The notes beneath the pieces were generated by a model. The model was not told where the DNA came from and did no database searches. It was given only the letters and a program-made list of their open reading frames with translations. Both the position numbers and the translations under genes were made by a program. Positions 41,805 to 50,275 of a stretch of DNA of 64,000 bases are shown here, in pieces. Positions within the stretch are counted from its first letter, which is position 1, and each line of letters begins with the position of its first letter. Source of the DNA: Lentisphaeria bacterium (GTDB lineage Bacteria; Verrucomicrobiota; Lentisphaeria; Victivallales; Victivallaceae); the NCBI GenBank assembly GCA_018265615.1, contig JABLYX010000004.1:62001-126000 (forward strand). Reading direction: 5' to 3'.

Positions 41805-42698
41805 ATGAGAAGAGAGTTTACATTGGTAGAGCTGCCGGTGATGAAAACTTGCTATGTATACAATCATTCTCTTTCGTCCGCCCGGCGTGAAAGAGAGGGG
41901 CTCGGGGGAGAGAAAGCGGTGACTTGCACCGCGTCTCTCCCCGTACCGGAGCGGAAACGCCCCCCCGCATCTCCCGGCTCCCGCGGCCTTGCTTTCGCCC
42001 GTTTCACACTTATAGAACTGCTTGTCGTGATTGCGATTATCGCGATCCTCGCGTCGATGCTGCTGCCGGCGCTGAACCAGGCGCGGGAACGGGCGCAGTC
42101 GATCAAGTGCATCGCGAACCTGAAACAGTGCGGCGCCTCGCAGCTGATGTACGCGGGGGACAACCGGAACTGCTTTACGCAGATCATGCAGCTGCAGGAG
42201 AGCGGGGAGTACCGCCGCTGGCTCGGTTTTCTCTGGCATGCCGGATATCTGAAGACGCTCCGCAGCGCGCACTGTCCGGGGTCATTTCAGGAGTTCACGT
42301 TCAAGGATGAAATCAGCAGCGACCAGGCCTACACGTACGGCATGGCGCTGTGGACGAAGAACGCCGACCAGAGCCTGAACTGCTCCCTTGAGTTCCAGGG
42401 CAGCGACGGCAGGAGGCTCTCCGGCTCAAAGCGTCCGCTGCTGATGGACTCCTCGAAGAATTTCGGCTCCGGCTGGACGCCCGGGCATGCCGTGGAGACG
42501 CTGCAGTACGCCGGGCGCACGAGTACGACGATGGGAGCTCCGGCCGACAGCAAGTACGTCCCTTATATGCGCCACGGAGACAGCGGAGTCAACGCCGTCT
42601 TTTTCGACGGACACGCCGCGGCGTCCAGGTTGAACTATGAAGAAAACGGCATCTTTTACGTCCGCCGCAGAAACCACACCATTGAGAAGACCCACTGA
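41805..42698 (+). CDS. Pseudopilin of module C with duplicated signal and in-frame insertion
   Basis: 297 residues. The true prepilin helix FTLIELLVVIAIIAILASML starts at residue 67, not near residue 5-15 as in the other pseudopilins here. A second, partial copy, EFTLVELPV, stands at residues 4-12. Between them lie about 54 residues of unrelated, Arg/Pro-rich sequence encoded by DNA with a strong palindrome (41905-41942). The globular part resembles the other family members (NQARERAQSIKCIANLKQCG; VFFDGHAAASRLN). It is followed after 2 bp by the 1100-residue glycosidase. Which of the two signals is cleaved cannot be told from sequence. Confidence 0.85.
   Translation: MRREFTLVELPVMKTCYVYNHSLSSARREREGLGGEKAVTCTASLPVPERKRPPASPGSRGLAFARFTLIELLVVIAIIAILASMLLPALNQARERAQSIKCIANLKQCGASQLMYAGDNRNCFTQIMQLQESGEYRRWLGFLWHAGYLKTLRSAHCPGSFQEFTFKDEISSDQAYTYGMALWTKNADQSLNCSLEFQGSDGRRLSGSKRPLLMDSSKNFGSGWTPGHAVETLQYAGRTSTTMGAPADSKYVPYMRHGDSGVNAVFFDGHAAASRLNYEENGIFYVRRRNHTIEKTH
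41841..42002 (+). repeat. In-frame palindromic insertion between two copies of a prepilin signal
   Basis: About 162 bp separate the partial FTLVELPV copy from the full FTLIELLV copy. GGGGAGAGA (41905-41913) and GCGGTG (41916-41921) pair with CACCGC (41927-41932) and TCTCTCCCC (41934-41942), giving a 15-bp stem with a small internal mismatch and a 5-base loop. Flanking repeats of about 28 bp match at roughly two thirds of positions. The layout recalls palindromic elements that insert within genes and keep the frame, such as the Rickettsia RPE. Confidence 0.6.
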
Positions 42699-42700
42699 TC

Positions 42701-45700
42701 ATGAAAAAAATCACGTACGCACTGCTCCTGTCCTTCGTTGCCGCAACACTTTTCGCCGGATCCCGGTTTGCATTTGACGCATCCGGGATCCTGAGTGCCG
42801 ACACGCTTTCATTCCGGATCGTCCACTTTTCGAAAGGGTGGAAACTGACGACCGAACAGGGACCGAAGACGGTTGAGTTCCCCGGAGCGGCGGATGCGGA
42901 GGGGGTTCGGCGCGGTACATTCCGGGCGGGGAACGGGGAGTTCCGCCTGACCCAGACCATGGTCTCCCCGCAGCCGGAGCGCGCAACGGTCGCGTGGGAG
43001 CTCGCCTCCGACGAACCGGTGGAGAGCGAGGGGCTTTTCCTGACCGCCCGCTTTCCCGTCCGGGAATTCCTGGACCGTCCGCTGCTGTTGAACGGAAAGG
43101 CGCTGAATTTCGGCGCGCAGTACGATGCCGGGCGGTGGCGCGCGTGGGGAGGAAAGCGGACCGGGCCGGAAAGCGTGCTTGAGATCCCGCTCTCCGGCGG
43201 CCGGCTGTTCATCCGCGGCGACTTTACCGCCATGCTGCAGGACAATCGGCGTTACAGCGATGACAGCTGGTCGCTGCGGATCCATTTTTCCCCGGGCGGC
43301 GGAGCGATCGGCAAGGCCGGGCTGAAGCTCGAATTCGAGTTCGTCCCCTGGCCCGCGCATACGCTCGATCTGCGCAAAGCGTCGAATCTTGCGTTCCGGG
43401 ATGAAACGGCCGACGACCGCCGGGGCGGATGGCCCGACCAGGGGCCGGCGAACGACCTTTCGCCGCTGCCTGCCGGGCGGCGGGATTTCCGCGGGATCGT
43501 CTTCGACATCCTCGACGCGGAGCGCAACGGCGGGCGCTCCTGCATCGCGCTGCGGGGAAAAGCGCGGGAGTGGCTGCCTGACGGCACCGCGGTTGAAGCG
43601 CCCGGAATTTCCGGGCGCTATCTTTATCTGCTGAACGCGCTCGGCTGGGAGACGCCGAACCCGGCGCCGGTCGGGGAGGTGCTTGTCCGCTACGCCGACG
43701 GCGGCGAAAAGGGGTATGCACTGGTGAGCGGGGCGGACACCGCGAATTTCTGGAAGCCGAGGTGGCTCGAGCGCGGGATCCCGGTCTGGAAAGGGGAGAA
43801 CCCGAGTTCGGAGATCGGACTCTATGCCACGCGCATCGAGCTTGAAAGAAAGCCGCTGAAGGAGATCGTGTTCCGCAGCGCCGGGAACGCCGTCTGGCTC
43901 ATCGCGGCCGCGACGGTCACGGATGCGTTTATTGAGGCGGACCGGAACGTGCCCGTCGTCATGGAAGCGAATGACGAATGGCGTCCGGTCGGGAATCCGA
44001 AACCGGTCGCGCCGGGCTCCATCGTCGATTTCTCCGGCCTGCTGGATGCCCCGGCGGGAAAATACGGCCCGGTCAGGGGCGCCGGGGAGCGGTTTGAGTT
44101 TGCGGAACGTCCCGGCGTTCCGGCCCGGTTCTGGGGAATCAACCTCTGCGCCGACTGTAATTTCCCGGATGCGGAACAGGCGCGGCGGCTGACGGAGGAG
44201 TTGGCCGCCGCCGGATACAATCTCGTGCGGTTCCACCAGTTCGACAATCTGCTCCCCGACCGTTCGAAAGGGAGCTCGACGACCTTCGACCCGGAGAAGC
44301 TCGACCGCTTCGACCGGCTGCTCGCCTGCTGCAAAGAGCGCGGGATCTATGCGTCGCTCGATCTTTTTTCCGTCCGGGGGCCGGAAAAGGGAGAACTGCC
44401 GGAATTTCCGGACCGCGTCATTTCCGGTCACGAGATGAAAGCGCTGATCTTCATCCGCGAAAGCGCGATGCGCAACTGGGAGGCGTTCTCCGCAAATCTG
44501 CTGAACCATGTGAATCCGTATACCGGCCTCGCGTGGAAGGAGGATCCGGCGATCGTCAATTACTGTCTCGTCAATGAGGACACGCTTTCGAGCACCTCGC
44601 AGCGGAGCGCGTTCGTCCGGGAGCTGTACGAGCGGGAGTTCCGGGAGTGGCTGGAGCGGAAGAAGCTGGAGGCCGACGCGAAGAGCCGCCCCGTCCTGTG
44701 GACGAAGTTCCTGCAGGAGACCAGCCGCCGGGGCCATGCGCGCATGGCCGCCTTCCTGCGCTCGATCGGGGCCGGGGCTCCGGTTACGGGGCTGAACTTC
44801 ATCAACGACAACTCCACGGCCGTTCTGCGCGAGGGTTTCGATCTTGTCGACAGCCACGGCTATTGGGCGCACCCGCAGTTCATCGGGAAGAACTGGCGCC
44901 TCCCGGCGGCGGTCGATCCGGAGTGTCCGGTCCGCGCATATGGCGGGATCGGCTCCACGCTGTTCACAAGCCGCATCTTCGGCAAACCGTACATCGTCAC
45001 GGAGTGGGATTACACCTGGCCGAATCCGTACGGTTCGGCCGGAGCCTTCCTGGCCGGAGCCTACGCTTCGCTGCAGGGGCACGCGATGATGTGCCGCTTC
45101 AACTATGCGTGGACGATCGACAAGCTTGCTGCTCCCGCGAGCCACCTCTGCTTTTTCGACATGGCGAATGCGCCGCTGCGGCTGCTTTCGGAGCGGGCCG
45201 GGGCGCTCTTCTACCTGCGCGGCGACGTGGCGGAATCCGGGGCCGCTTTTCCGGTATGGCTCGACCGGGATTTTCTCGATGTGCCGGGGCATTCGCGCTG
45301 GATGCCGCAGTGGACGGCCCGCGCCGGGCTGATCGGGAAGTGCGGCGTCACGTTCGAGCCGGACAAACTGCCGCCCGGCAGCCGGGCGCTGCTTTCGCTT
45401 CAGGCGCGGAAACCGGCCGCCGCCGTTCCCGTCGCCGGAACCGGGACGGAGCAGGAGATGTTTGAGGCCCTGCGGCGGGAAGGGGCGTTGAAGCCGGGCG
45501 AATACGATCCGGAGCGACAGAGCTTCCGCAGCTCCACGGGGGAGCTCGCGCTGAACCGCAACGCGGGGAGCTTTCAGGCGGTCACGCCGCTCAGCGAAGG
45601 TTTCGTCGGCCCCGGGGGGACGCGCTTCGAAGGGAAGTTTGCCCGCGTGGCCATGAGTGACGGATGGAGCTCCGTGCTGGTCGCCTCGCGGGATGGCCGC

Positions 45701-46003
45701 CCGCTTGCGGAGAGCGGCAGGATCCTGATCCTCCACCTGACCGACTGCCGGAACACCGGAACGCGCTTTGCGAACAGCGAACTCAAGGTTCTTGAGCGGT
45801 ACGGCACGCTGCCGCTCCTGATGCGCCGGGGCGTGGCGGAGCTCGCGCTGAAAGCGAAGCCGGGCATGCGGCTCTACGCCTGCGGCTTCGACGGCAGGAG
45901 GCTGTTTGAGCTGCCCGCGCGGTACTCCGGGGGAGAACTCGCGTTCCGCGCGGAGAACATCACGCCGCACGGCGCCGTGGCCGTCTATGAACTGACGAAG
46001 TAA
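42701..46003 (+). CDS. Large secreted cellulase-like glycoside hydrolase (module C)
   Basis: 1100 residues with a signal peptide (MKKITYALLLSFVAATLFAG). Beta-rich N-terminal domains lead to a TIM barrel from about residue 470: AGYNLVRFHQFDNLL, FDRLLACCKERGIYASLDLFSVR, YCLVNEDT (acid/base Glu about 625) and YIVTEWDYTWPN (nucleophile Glu about 767), then a C-terminal beta domain (LPARYSGGELAF). It is a full-length paralogue of the module B enzyme on the other strand. Likely a GH5-like enzyme acting on an external polysaccharide; substrate unknown. Two base pairs separate it from the pseudopilin gene, and a strong terminator follows. Confidence 0.85.
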   Translation: MKKITYALLLSFVAATLFAGSRFAFDASGILSADTLSFRIVHFSKGWKLTTEQGPKTVEFPGAADAEGVRRGTFRAGNGEFRLTQTMVSPQPERATVAWELASDEPVESEGLFLTARFPVREFLDRPLLLNGKALNFGAQYDAGRWRAWGGKRTGPESVLEIPLSGGRLFIRGDFTAMLQDNRRYSDDSWSLRIHFSPGGGAIGKAGLKLEFEFVPWPAHTLDLRKASNLAFRDETADDRRGGWPDQGPANDLSPLPAGRRDFRGIVFDILDAERNGGRSCIALRGKAREWLPDGTAVEAPGISGRYLYLLNALGWETPNPAPVGEVLVRYADGGEKGYALVSGADTANFWKPRWLERGIPVWKGENPSSEIGLYATRIELERKPLKEIVFRSAGNAVWLIAAATVTDAFIEADRNVPVVMEANDEWRPVGNPKPVAPGSIVDFSGLLDAPAGKYGPVRGAGERFEFAERPGVPARFWGINLCADCNFPDAEQARRLTEELAAAGYNLVRFHQFDNLLPDRSKGSSTTFDPEKLDRFDRLLACCKERGIYASLDLFSVRGPEKGELPEFPDRVISGHEMKALIFIRESAMRNWEAFSANLLNHVNPYTGLAWKEDPAIVNYCLVNEDTLSSTSQRSAFVRELYEREFREWLERKKLEADAKSRPVLWTKFLQETSRRGHARMAAFLRSIGAGAPVTGLNFINDNSTAVLREGFDLVDSHGYWAHPQFIGKNWRLPAAVDPECPVRAYGGIGSTLFTSRIFGKPYIVTEWDYTWPNPYGSAGAFLAGAYASLQGHAMMCRFNYAWTIDKLAAPASHLCFFDMANAPLRLLSERAGALFYLRGDVAESGAAFPVWLDRDFLDVPGHSRWMPQWTARAGLIGKCGVTFEPDKLPPGSRALLSLQARKPAAAVPVAGTGTEQEMFEALRREGALKPGEYDPERQSFRSSTGELALNRNAGSFQAVTPLSEGFVGPGGTRFEGKFARVAMSDGWSSVLVASRDGRPLAESGRILILHLTDCRNTGTRFANSELKVLERYGTLPLLMRRGVAELALKAKPGMRLYACGFDGRRLFELPARYSGGELAFRAENITPHGAVAVYELTK

Positions 46004-46040
46004 CGGGCGAAGGCAGACCACGCCCGCCATGGCGCGGCAG

Positions 46041-46095
46041 GCGGCGGCAGAAGGATTTCCGATGCGGTCATCCCTGCCGCCGCGATCCTTTTTTC
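46041..46095 (+). terminator. Intrinsic terminator after module C
   Basis: A perfect 10-bp stem GCGGCGGCAG/CTGCCGCCGC (46041-46050, 46074-46083) with a 23-base loop that contains a nested GGAT/ATCC pair, followed by T6 (46089-46094). It ends the pseudopilin-glycosidase operon. Confidence 0.8.
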
Positions 46096-46195
46096 CGGCA
46101 ATGGAATGTGAATGGCCGGAGCTGAAAAGATGCCCCCCGCAGATTGCTTCCCTTTCGGTTTTTTGATTTTTTATCGAAAAAAGTTTTAAATATGT

Positions 46196-46224
46196 TTGAC
46201 ATATTGACAATTGTTTGGTATAAT
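46196..46224 (+). promoter_or_regulatory. Consensus sigma-70 promoter of module D
   Basis: TTGACA (46196-46201) and TATAAT (46219-46224) are exact consensus hexamers with a 17-base spacer. A second TTGACA at 46204-46209 makes an 8-bp-spaced direct repeat that a FadR-type regulator could recognise. The regulator gene starts at 46265. Confidence 0.85.
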
Positions 46225-46264
46225 TAATGCAGATTTCGATGATGCAACCGACAGGAGACCGACC

Positions 46265-46966
46265 ATGCTGGCAACAATCAAGCAGGCCTCACTCACCGAC
46301 GTGGTGGAGGAGAGGATTTATAATTACCTGCGGGAAAACGATTTTCGTCCGGGCGACAGCTTCCACGGCGAAAAGGAGCTCTCCGAAATGCTGAAAATCA
46401 GCCGCCCTGTCGTGCGCGAGGCGTTGAGCCGGCTGCGGATGCTCGGGCTGCTCGAATCGCGCAAGCGGCGCGGCATCGTGGTCGGCAGGCCGACGATTTT
46501 CGAGACGCTTTCGAAGATGATCGACCCGAAGTTTCTTTCGGAGGAGGAACAGCGTGACTTCTTCAACCTGCGGCTCACGATTGAGCTCGGGCTGGCGGAT
46601 ATGCTCGTTGCCAATATCTCCGCCGGGGATATCGCGGAGCTTGAGAAAATCGTAGGGGAGGAAGAATGCGATCCGACCGACTACGAACGCTATCTCGACT
46701 GCGATTACCGTTTCCACTCCCGCATCTATCAGGCGACGAAATGCCATTCGCTCTCCTCGTTCCAGAAGCTGCTGCTGCAGTTCTTCAACGACAGCGAAAC
46801 GCGCCGGAAAAACGCCTCGGAGAGCTTTCCGCGCCGGTTCGAGGATCCGGAGCAGGTCTCCCACCGCGACCTTCTTGAAGCGATCCGCACGCTCGATCCG
46901 GACCGGATTCAGACGGCGATGCGCCGTCACCTGAAAATCCACTACGAACGCATGAAGCAGAATTGA
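46265..46966 (+). CDS. FadR/GntR-family regulator with FCD domain (module D)
   Basis: 233 residues from the ATG at 46265 (AGGAGA upstream). Residues 1-75 are a GntR winged helix: SLTDVVEERIYNYLRE, ELSEMLKISRPVVREALSRLRMLGLLESRKRRGIVV. The C-terminal FCD domain (NLRLTIELGLADMLV, DYRFHSRIYQATKC, SHRDLLEAIRTLDPDRIQTAMRRHLKIHYE) usually binds an organic or sugar acid through His and Asp residues. It heads an operon with a pseudopilin, a large secreted protein, an ABC importer and an FAD oxidoreductase. A uronic or aldonic acid effector would suit this set. Confidence 0.9.
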   Translation: MLATIKQASLTDVVEERIYNYLRENDFRPGDSFHGEKELSEMLKISRPVVREALSRLRMLGLLESRKRRGIVVGRPTIFETLSKMIDPKFLSEEEQRDFFNLRLTIELGLADMLVANISAGDIAELEKIVGEEECDPTDYERYLDCDYRFHSRIYQATKCHSLSSFQKLLLQFFNDSETRRKNASESFPRRFEDPEQVSHRDLLEAIRTLDPDRIQTAMRRHLKIHYERMKQN

Positions 46967-47005
46967 ACTCCTGCAATCCCATCTTAATTCATAAGGAAAC
47001 GGACC

Positions 47006-47794
47006 ATGAGAGAAAAGCGAAGGAACCTGACCGTCAGTTTCACTCTGATCGAGCTGCTCGTTGTGATTGCGATCATCGCGATTCTTGCATCGATGCTGCT
47101 GCCGGCTCTCTCCCGGGCGCGCGAATCCGCCCGTTCGAGCAAGTGCGTCGGCAACCTGAAGCAGATCGGCAGTTTCTATCAGTTTTACGCCAATGACAAT
47201 GCCGGGCTGATCGTCCCGAACTCCACGAATGTCGCCGGGCGCGGCCCGTGGACTTCGATGCTGGCCCACTCCGGCTACCTTAAGGCGGCGGAAGCGTTTT
47301 CCATCGCCAAAACCAACGAAATGCAGAACGTCAAGCTCAGCGACAAGGTACACTTCTGCCCGTCGATTCAGCCGCCGGAGCATCCGGTCAAGGCGATGTT
47401 CGGATACGGTTCCTTCCTGCGCGGCCAGAAATCCGATCCGTCCAACCGGATCCTGAAGCTCGACCGCCCTGTTCCGCAGGATTTCAGTGCGAAATGGGAG
47501 AACAGTCCCACGCGCTTCATCATCGCGATGGACTCCATCCGCAGCGGCGAGGACACCACCACGGATGTCGGCAGCCAGTATGTGCTCGGCTGGGCCAATG
47601 AGGCCAGTTATCAGGCCGCGCACCTGCGCCATAACCTCCGCGCGAATGCCGCGATGGCGGACGGGCATGTGCAGCCGCTCGCGAACGGCGATTTCCGCGG
47701 CGTTCGCGCGGACGGCTTCTACCTCTATGGCGGGCAGAATGCTCCGGCCTGGCCGGCGAAGAACGTTGTGGTCGACGAATACATGAGGCGGTGA
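47006..47794 (+). CDS. Pseudopilin of module D
   Basis: 262 residues. A basic leader (MREKRRNLTVS) is followed by FTLIELLVVIAIIAILASML, then SRARESARSSKCVGNLKQIG. The C-terminal HNLRANAAMADGHVQPLANGDF carries the DGH motif, and the last residues AKNVVVDEYMRR are basic and polar. AAGGAAAC precedes the ATG. It stands between the FadR-type regulator (39 bp upstream) and the 820-residue secreted protein (18 bp downstream), the same order as in the other modules. Likely processed by a prepilin peptidase and held in the inner membrane or built into a pseudopilus. Confidence 0.9.
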   Translation: MREKRRNLTVSFTLIELLVVIAIIAILASMLLPALSRARESARSSKCVGNLKQIGSFYQFYANDNAGLIVPNSTNVAGRGPWTSMLAHSGYLKAAEAFSIAKTNEMQNVKLSDKVHFCPSIQPPEHPVKAMFGYGSFLRGQKSDPSNRILKLDRPVPQDFSAKWENSPTRFIIAMDSIRSGEDTTTDVGSQYVLGWANEASYQAAHLRHNLRANAAMADGHVQPLANGDFRGVRADGFYLYGGQNAPAWPAKNVVVDEYMRR

Positions 47795-47812
47795 CGGGGA
47801 GGATACGGCAGC

Positions 47813-50275
47813 ATGAAACTCATACTCTTTCTTTTTTCCGTCCTGCTCCTTCTGCCGGCCGGTGCCGGAAGCGGCAATGTGCTGATCGCGGCGCGCGGCA
47901 TGGTGCTCAATCCGGACGGCACCCGGCGCGCGGTACAGCGCCTGAATGACGGCAGCACCGCGAACGACTCCGCCGAAACCATTGCGCTTCCCGCGACGGT
48001 TGAATTCGAATGGGACGCTCCGGTGCGGGTCGCCGCTCTCCGTCTCTACAGCGGCAACACCGCGAACCGGAACAACCCGAGCGGCGAACTCGCCGCAACC
48101 GCATATACGGTTCATGGCTTTTCCACCGCGAGCGGCCAGTGGCGCGAGCTCGCGGCACGCAGCGCGCTCCCCGGCGTCTCCGATGCGCTGCGAAACGCGC
48201 CGCAGAAATTCTTCGACATTGTCCGGTTCGAGCCGTTGGAGCTCACCGCGCTCCGCGTCACCGTGACCGGCTCCGGCGACACCGGCAAACGCAGCTCCGG
48301 CCGGAGCGTCCCGAAAGCCGTGATCCTGCGCGAGGTTGAACTGATTCCGGATGCGGGGGCCGCGGCTCCGTCGAACCATCTCAGCGGGGTGTTGCAGGCG
48401 GAATTCCGGCTGCCGGTCTACCGCAGCCAGCAGCGCGCCGAACTGCATGCGGTTCTCAGTGAAAAAATGCGTCTGCTCCCGGTCGTGCTGACCGTCCGCG
48501 AACGGCACACGGGGCGCGAAACTGCCGCCGGGCGCCGCGTTACGCTGCACCCGGGCCTGAACCGGATTGGCGTCGATATCTCCGGCTGGCCGACCGGAGA
48601 GTACCGCACGACCCTCCGCGCCGCCGATCCCTCCGGCGAAGTCGCCGGGGAGTTCGCACGGCTGTTGCGGATCGACCGGCTCGCGCCCCTCGCGCCGCCG
48701 AAAGAGGCGGAGGAGATGAGCGGCAGCAAGATGTTTTTCCCGGATGACTGGTATCTGGAGCGGCGCGAGAATCTTTCGATCCGCGTGGTCCCTCCCGAAG
48801 TGCACCGGGTCGGCCGCCCCTTCCTGAAACCGGATGAGCTCGTACAGATCGGCAATCGGATCGGCTTCGATGCCGACGGAAAGCTGACTGTCGGGTTCAT
48901 GGCGATGAACCGCCGCTCCGAAGCGGCCTCGAAACGGAGGCTCCATGCAGTCGCTTCGGTGGAACGTCCCGATGTCTGGACGGTCCGCGAGGGCGACCCC
49001 GGCGAACTCTCCGGGGTCGCCGCCGGACTTCAGCGCGCCCGCAAGGAGTCCGGCGGCAGCACGGGCTTCGGCTACGCTTTCAGGACCGGGAAGAAAATCC
49101 GTTTCTACGAGCCGGAGAAGGACGGCCCCGTGAACCTGCGCGAGCTCAAGGTCCAGTATACCGGCTATCGGCGGCTCGACTGGGGTGTCATCCAGCCTCC
49201 GCCGCAGAGCACCTGGCTCATGTGGCAGAAGGGCGGCGAGCTCCTGCTGCTGCAGAAGAAGCCGTTTCTGCAGGACAATATCTCCGGCGGGGAATTTGAA
49301 TCCCCCACCGACAGCAACGACAACTTCGCCGGGCAGTGGCTCTCGCAGGACGGCAGGACCTTCTTCTATGTGCGCGGCCGTCTGCTGCGGCGCTATCCTC
49401 CCTTTGTCGCGCGCTACGACAATCTCCGGCAGATCGCCCGGATCCTGACCGTCTTCTCGACGCAGGACGGGCTGAACTGGAAGCAGCACTATTATGCGCT
49501 GCCCGACGAGAGCGATCCGCCCACCGCACAGCATTACGGCGCGAGCATCTACTCCGTGCCGGGCGGCAGGCAGCTGATGATCGCCTACACGATGCCGTAC
49601 AGCGCGCTGCACCAGCAGTACCACTGCGAGCTCGCCTACTCGTGGGACGGCGGACGCTGCTGGCAGCGGCTCCCGGGACACACGCCGTGGGTCGCGCCGG
49701 GGAAACCCGGAGAGTGGAACTTCGGGCTCTTCGTCCCTCACAACAACTTTGCGGAGCGCGACGGAAAGCTCTACCATCTTGTCGGCTGGAGCGCGATGTT
49801 CCCGCACTTCGGCGGCGAACTCGTGCGCAATCCGGAACGGATGCGGGAGCTGAACGGCGGGACGCTCGCCGCCCGCTTCGAGGGCCGCGACCTTGAAGCC
49901 TGGCCCTACTTTCCGTATTTCGGCTCTCCGGAGCGGCTGGCCGATGCCCTGAAAACGTACGGAATGACGCCCGGCGTCATGATCAGCCGCTCCGACGGCT
50001 GGTTCGCGCTCGGGGCCGGTGAGAAACCGGGCAGCTTCACGACCCGCCCGGTGACGGCCGGGGGAAAGCTCTCGGCCAATGCCGCGATCCGTCCCGGCGG
50101 CTATCTCGCCGTCGAACTGACTGCTCCCGACGGCAGGCCGCTGCCGGGATTCTCGCGCCGCCTTGTCTCCGGCGACGGGACGGAGCTGCCGCTCTTCGAC
50201 CGGCTTCCGGAGACGGAATTCCGGATCCGGGCAACGCTTTGCAACACAGACCTCTACACGCTGAATTTCAAATGA
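47813..50275 (+). CDS. Secreted protein with F5/8C-like and sialidase-like beta-propeller parts
   Basis: 820 residues with a signal peptide (MKLILFLFSVLLLLPAGAGS). Residues 25-180 look like a discoidin/F5/8 type C module (VEFEWDAPVRVAALRLYSGN, ITALRVTVTGSGDTG). A beta sandwich follows to about 300. The rest has propeller-like strands with Asp-box-like pieces (FSTQDGLNWKQHYYAL, ELAYSWDGGRCWQRLPGHTPW), as in sialidases and other exo-acting glycosidases. It is in the place held by a glycosidase in the other modules. Specific activity is not assigned. The stop codon overlaps the start of the binding-protein gene. Confidence 0.7.
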   Translation: MKLILFLFSVLLLLPAGAGSGNVLIAARGMVLNPDGTRRAVQRLNDGSTANDSAETIALPATVEFEWDAPVRVAALRLYSGNTANRNNPSGELAATAYTVHGFSTASGQWRELAARSALPGVSDALRNAPQKFFDIVRFEPLELTALRVTVTGSGDTGKRSSGRSVPKAVILREVELIPDAGAAAPSNHLSGVLQAEFRLPVYRSQQRAELHAVLSEKMRLLPVVLTVRERHTGRETAAGRRVTLHPGLNRIGVDISGWPTGEYRTTLRAADPSGEVAGEFARLLRIDRLAPLAPPKEAEEMSGSKMFFPDDWYLERRENLSIRVVPPEVHRVGRPFLKPDELVQIGNRIGFDADGKLTVGFMAMNRRSEAASKRRLHAVASVERPDVWTVREGDPGELSGVAAGLQRARKESGGSTGFGYAFRTGKKIRFYEPEKDGPVNLRELKVQYTGYRRLDWGVIQPPPQSTWLMWQKGGELLLLQKKPFLQDNISGGEFESPTDSNDNFAGQWLSQDGRTFFYVRGRLLRRYPPFVARYDNLRQIARILTVFSTQDGLNWKQHYYALPDESDPPTAQHYGASIYSVPGGRQLMIAYTMPYSALHQQYHCELAYSWDGGRCWQRLPGHTPWVAPGKPGEWNFGLFVPHNNFAERDGKLYHLVGWSAMFPHFGGELVRNPERMRELNGGTLAARFEGRDLEAWPYFPYFGSPERLADALKTYGMTPGVMISRSDGWFALGAGEKPGSFTTRPVTAGGKLSANAAIRPGGYLAVELTAPDGRPLPGFSRRLVSGDGTELPLFDRLPETEFRIRATLCNTDLYTLNFK

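Noticed and set aside
42809..46210. A 1133-codon open frame on the minus strand
   Set aside because: Antisense to the module C glycosidase; Arg/Pro/Gly-rich composition without domains.
46289..49807. A 1172-codon open frame on the minus strand
   Set aside because: It lies opposite the regulator, pseudopilin and propeller-like genes, which have ribosome binding sites, family motifs and a signal peptide. Long antisense frames are expected here because GC-rich third positions remove stop codons from the opposite strand.
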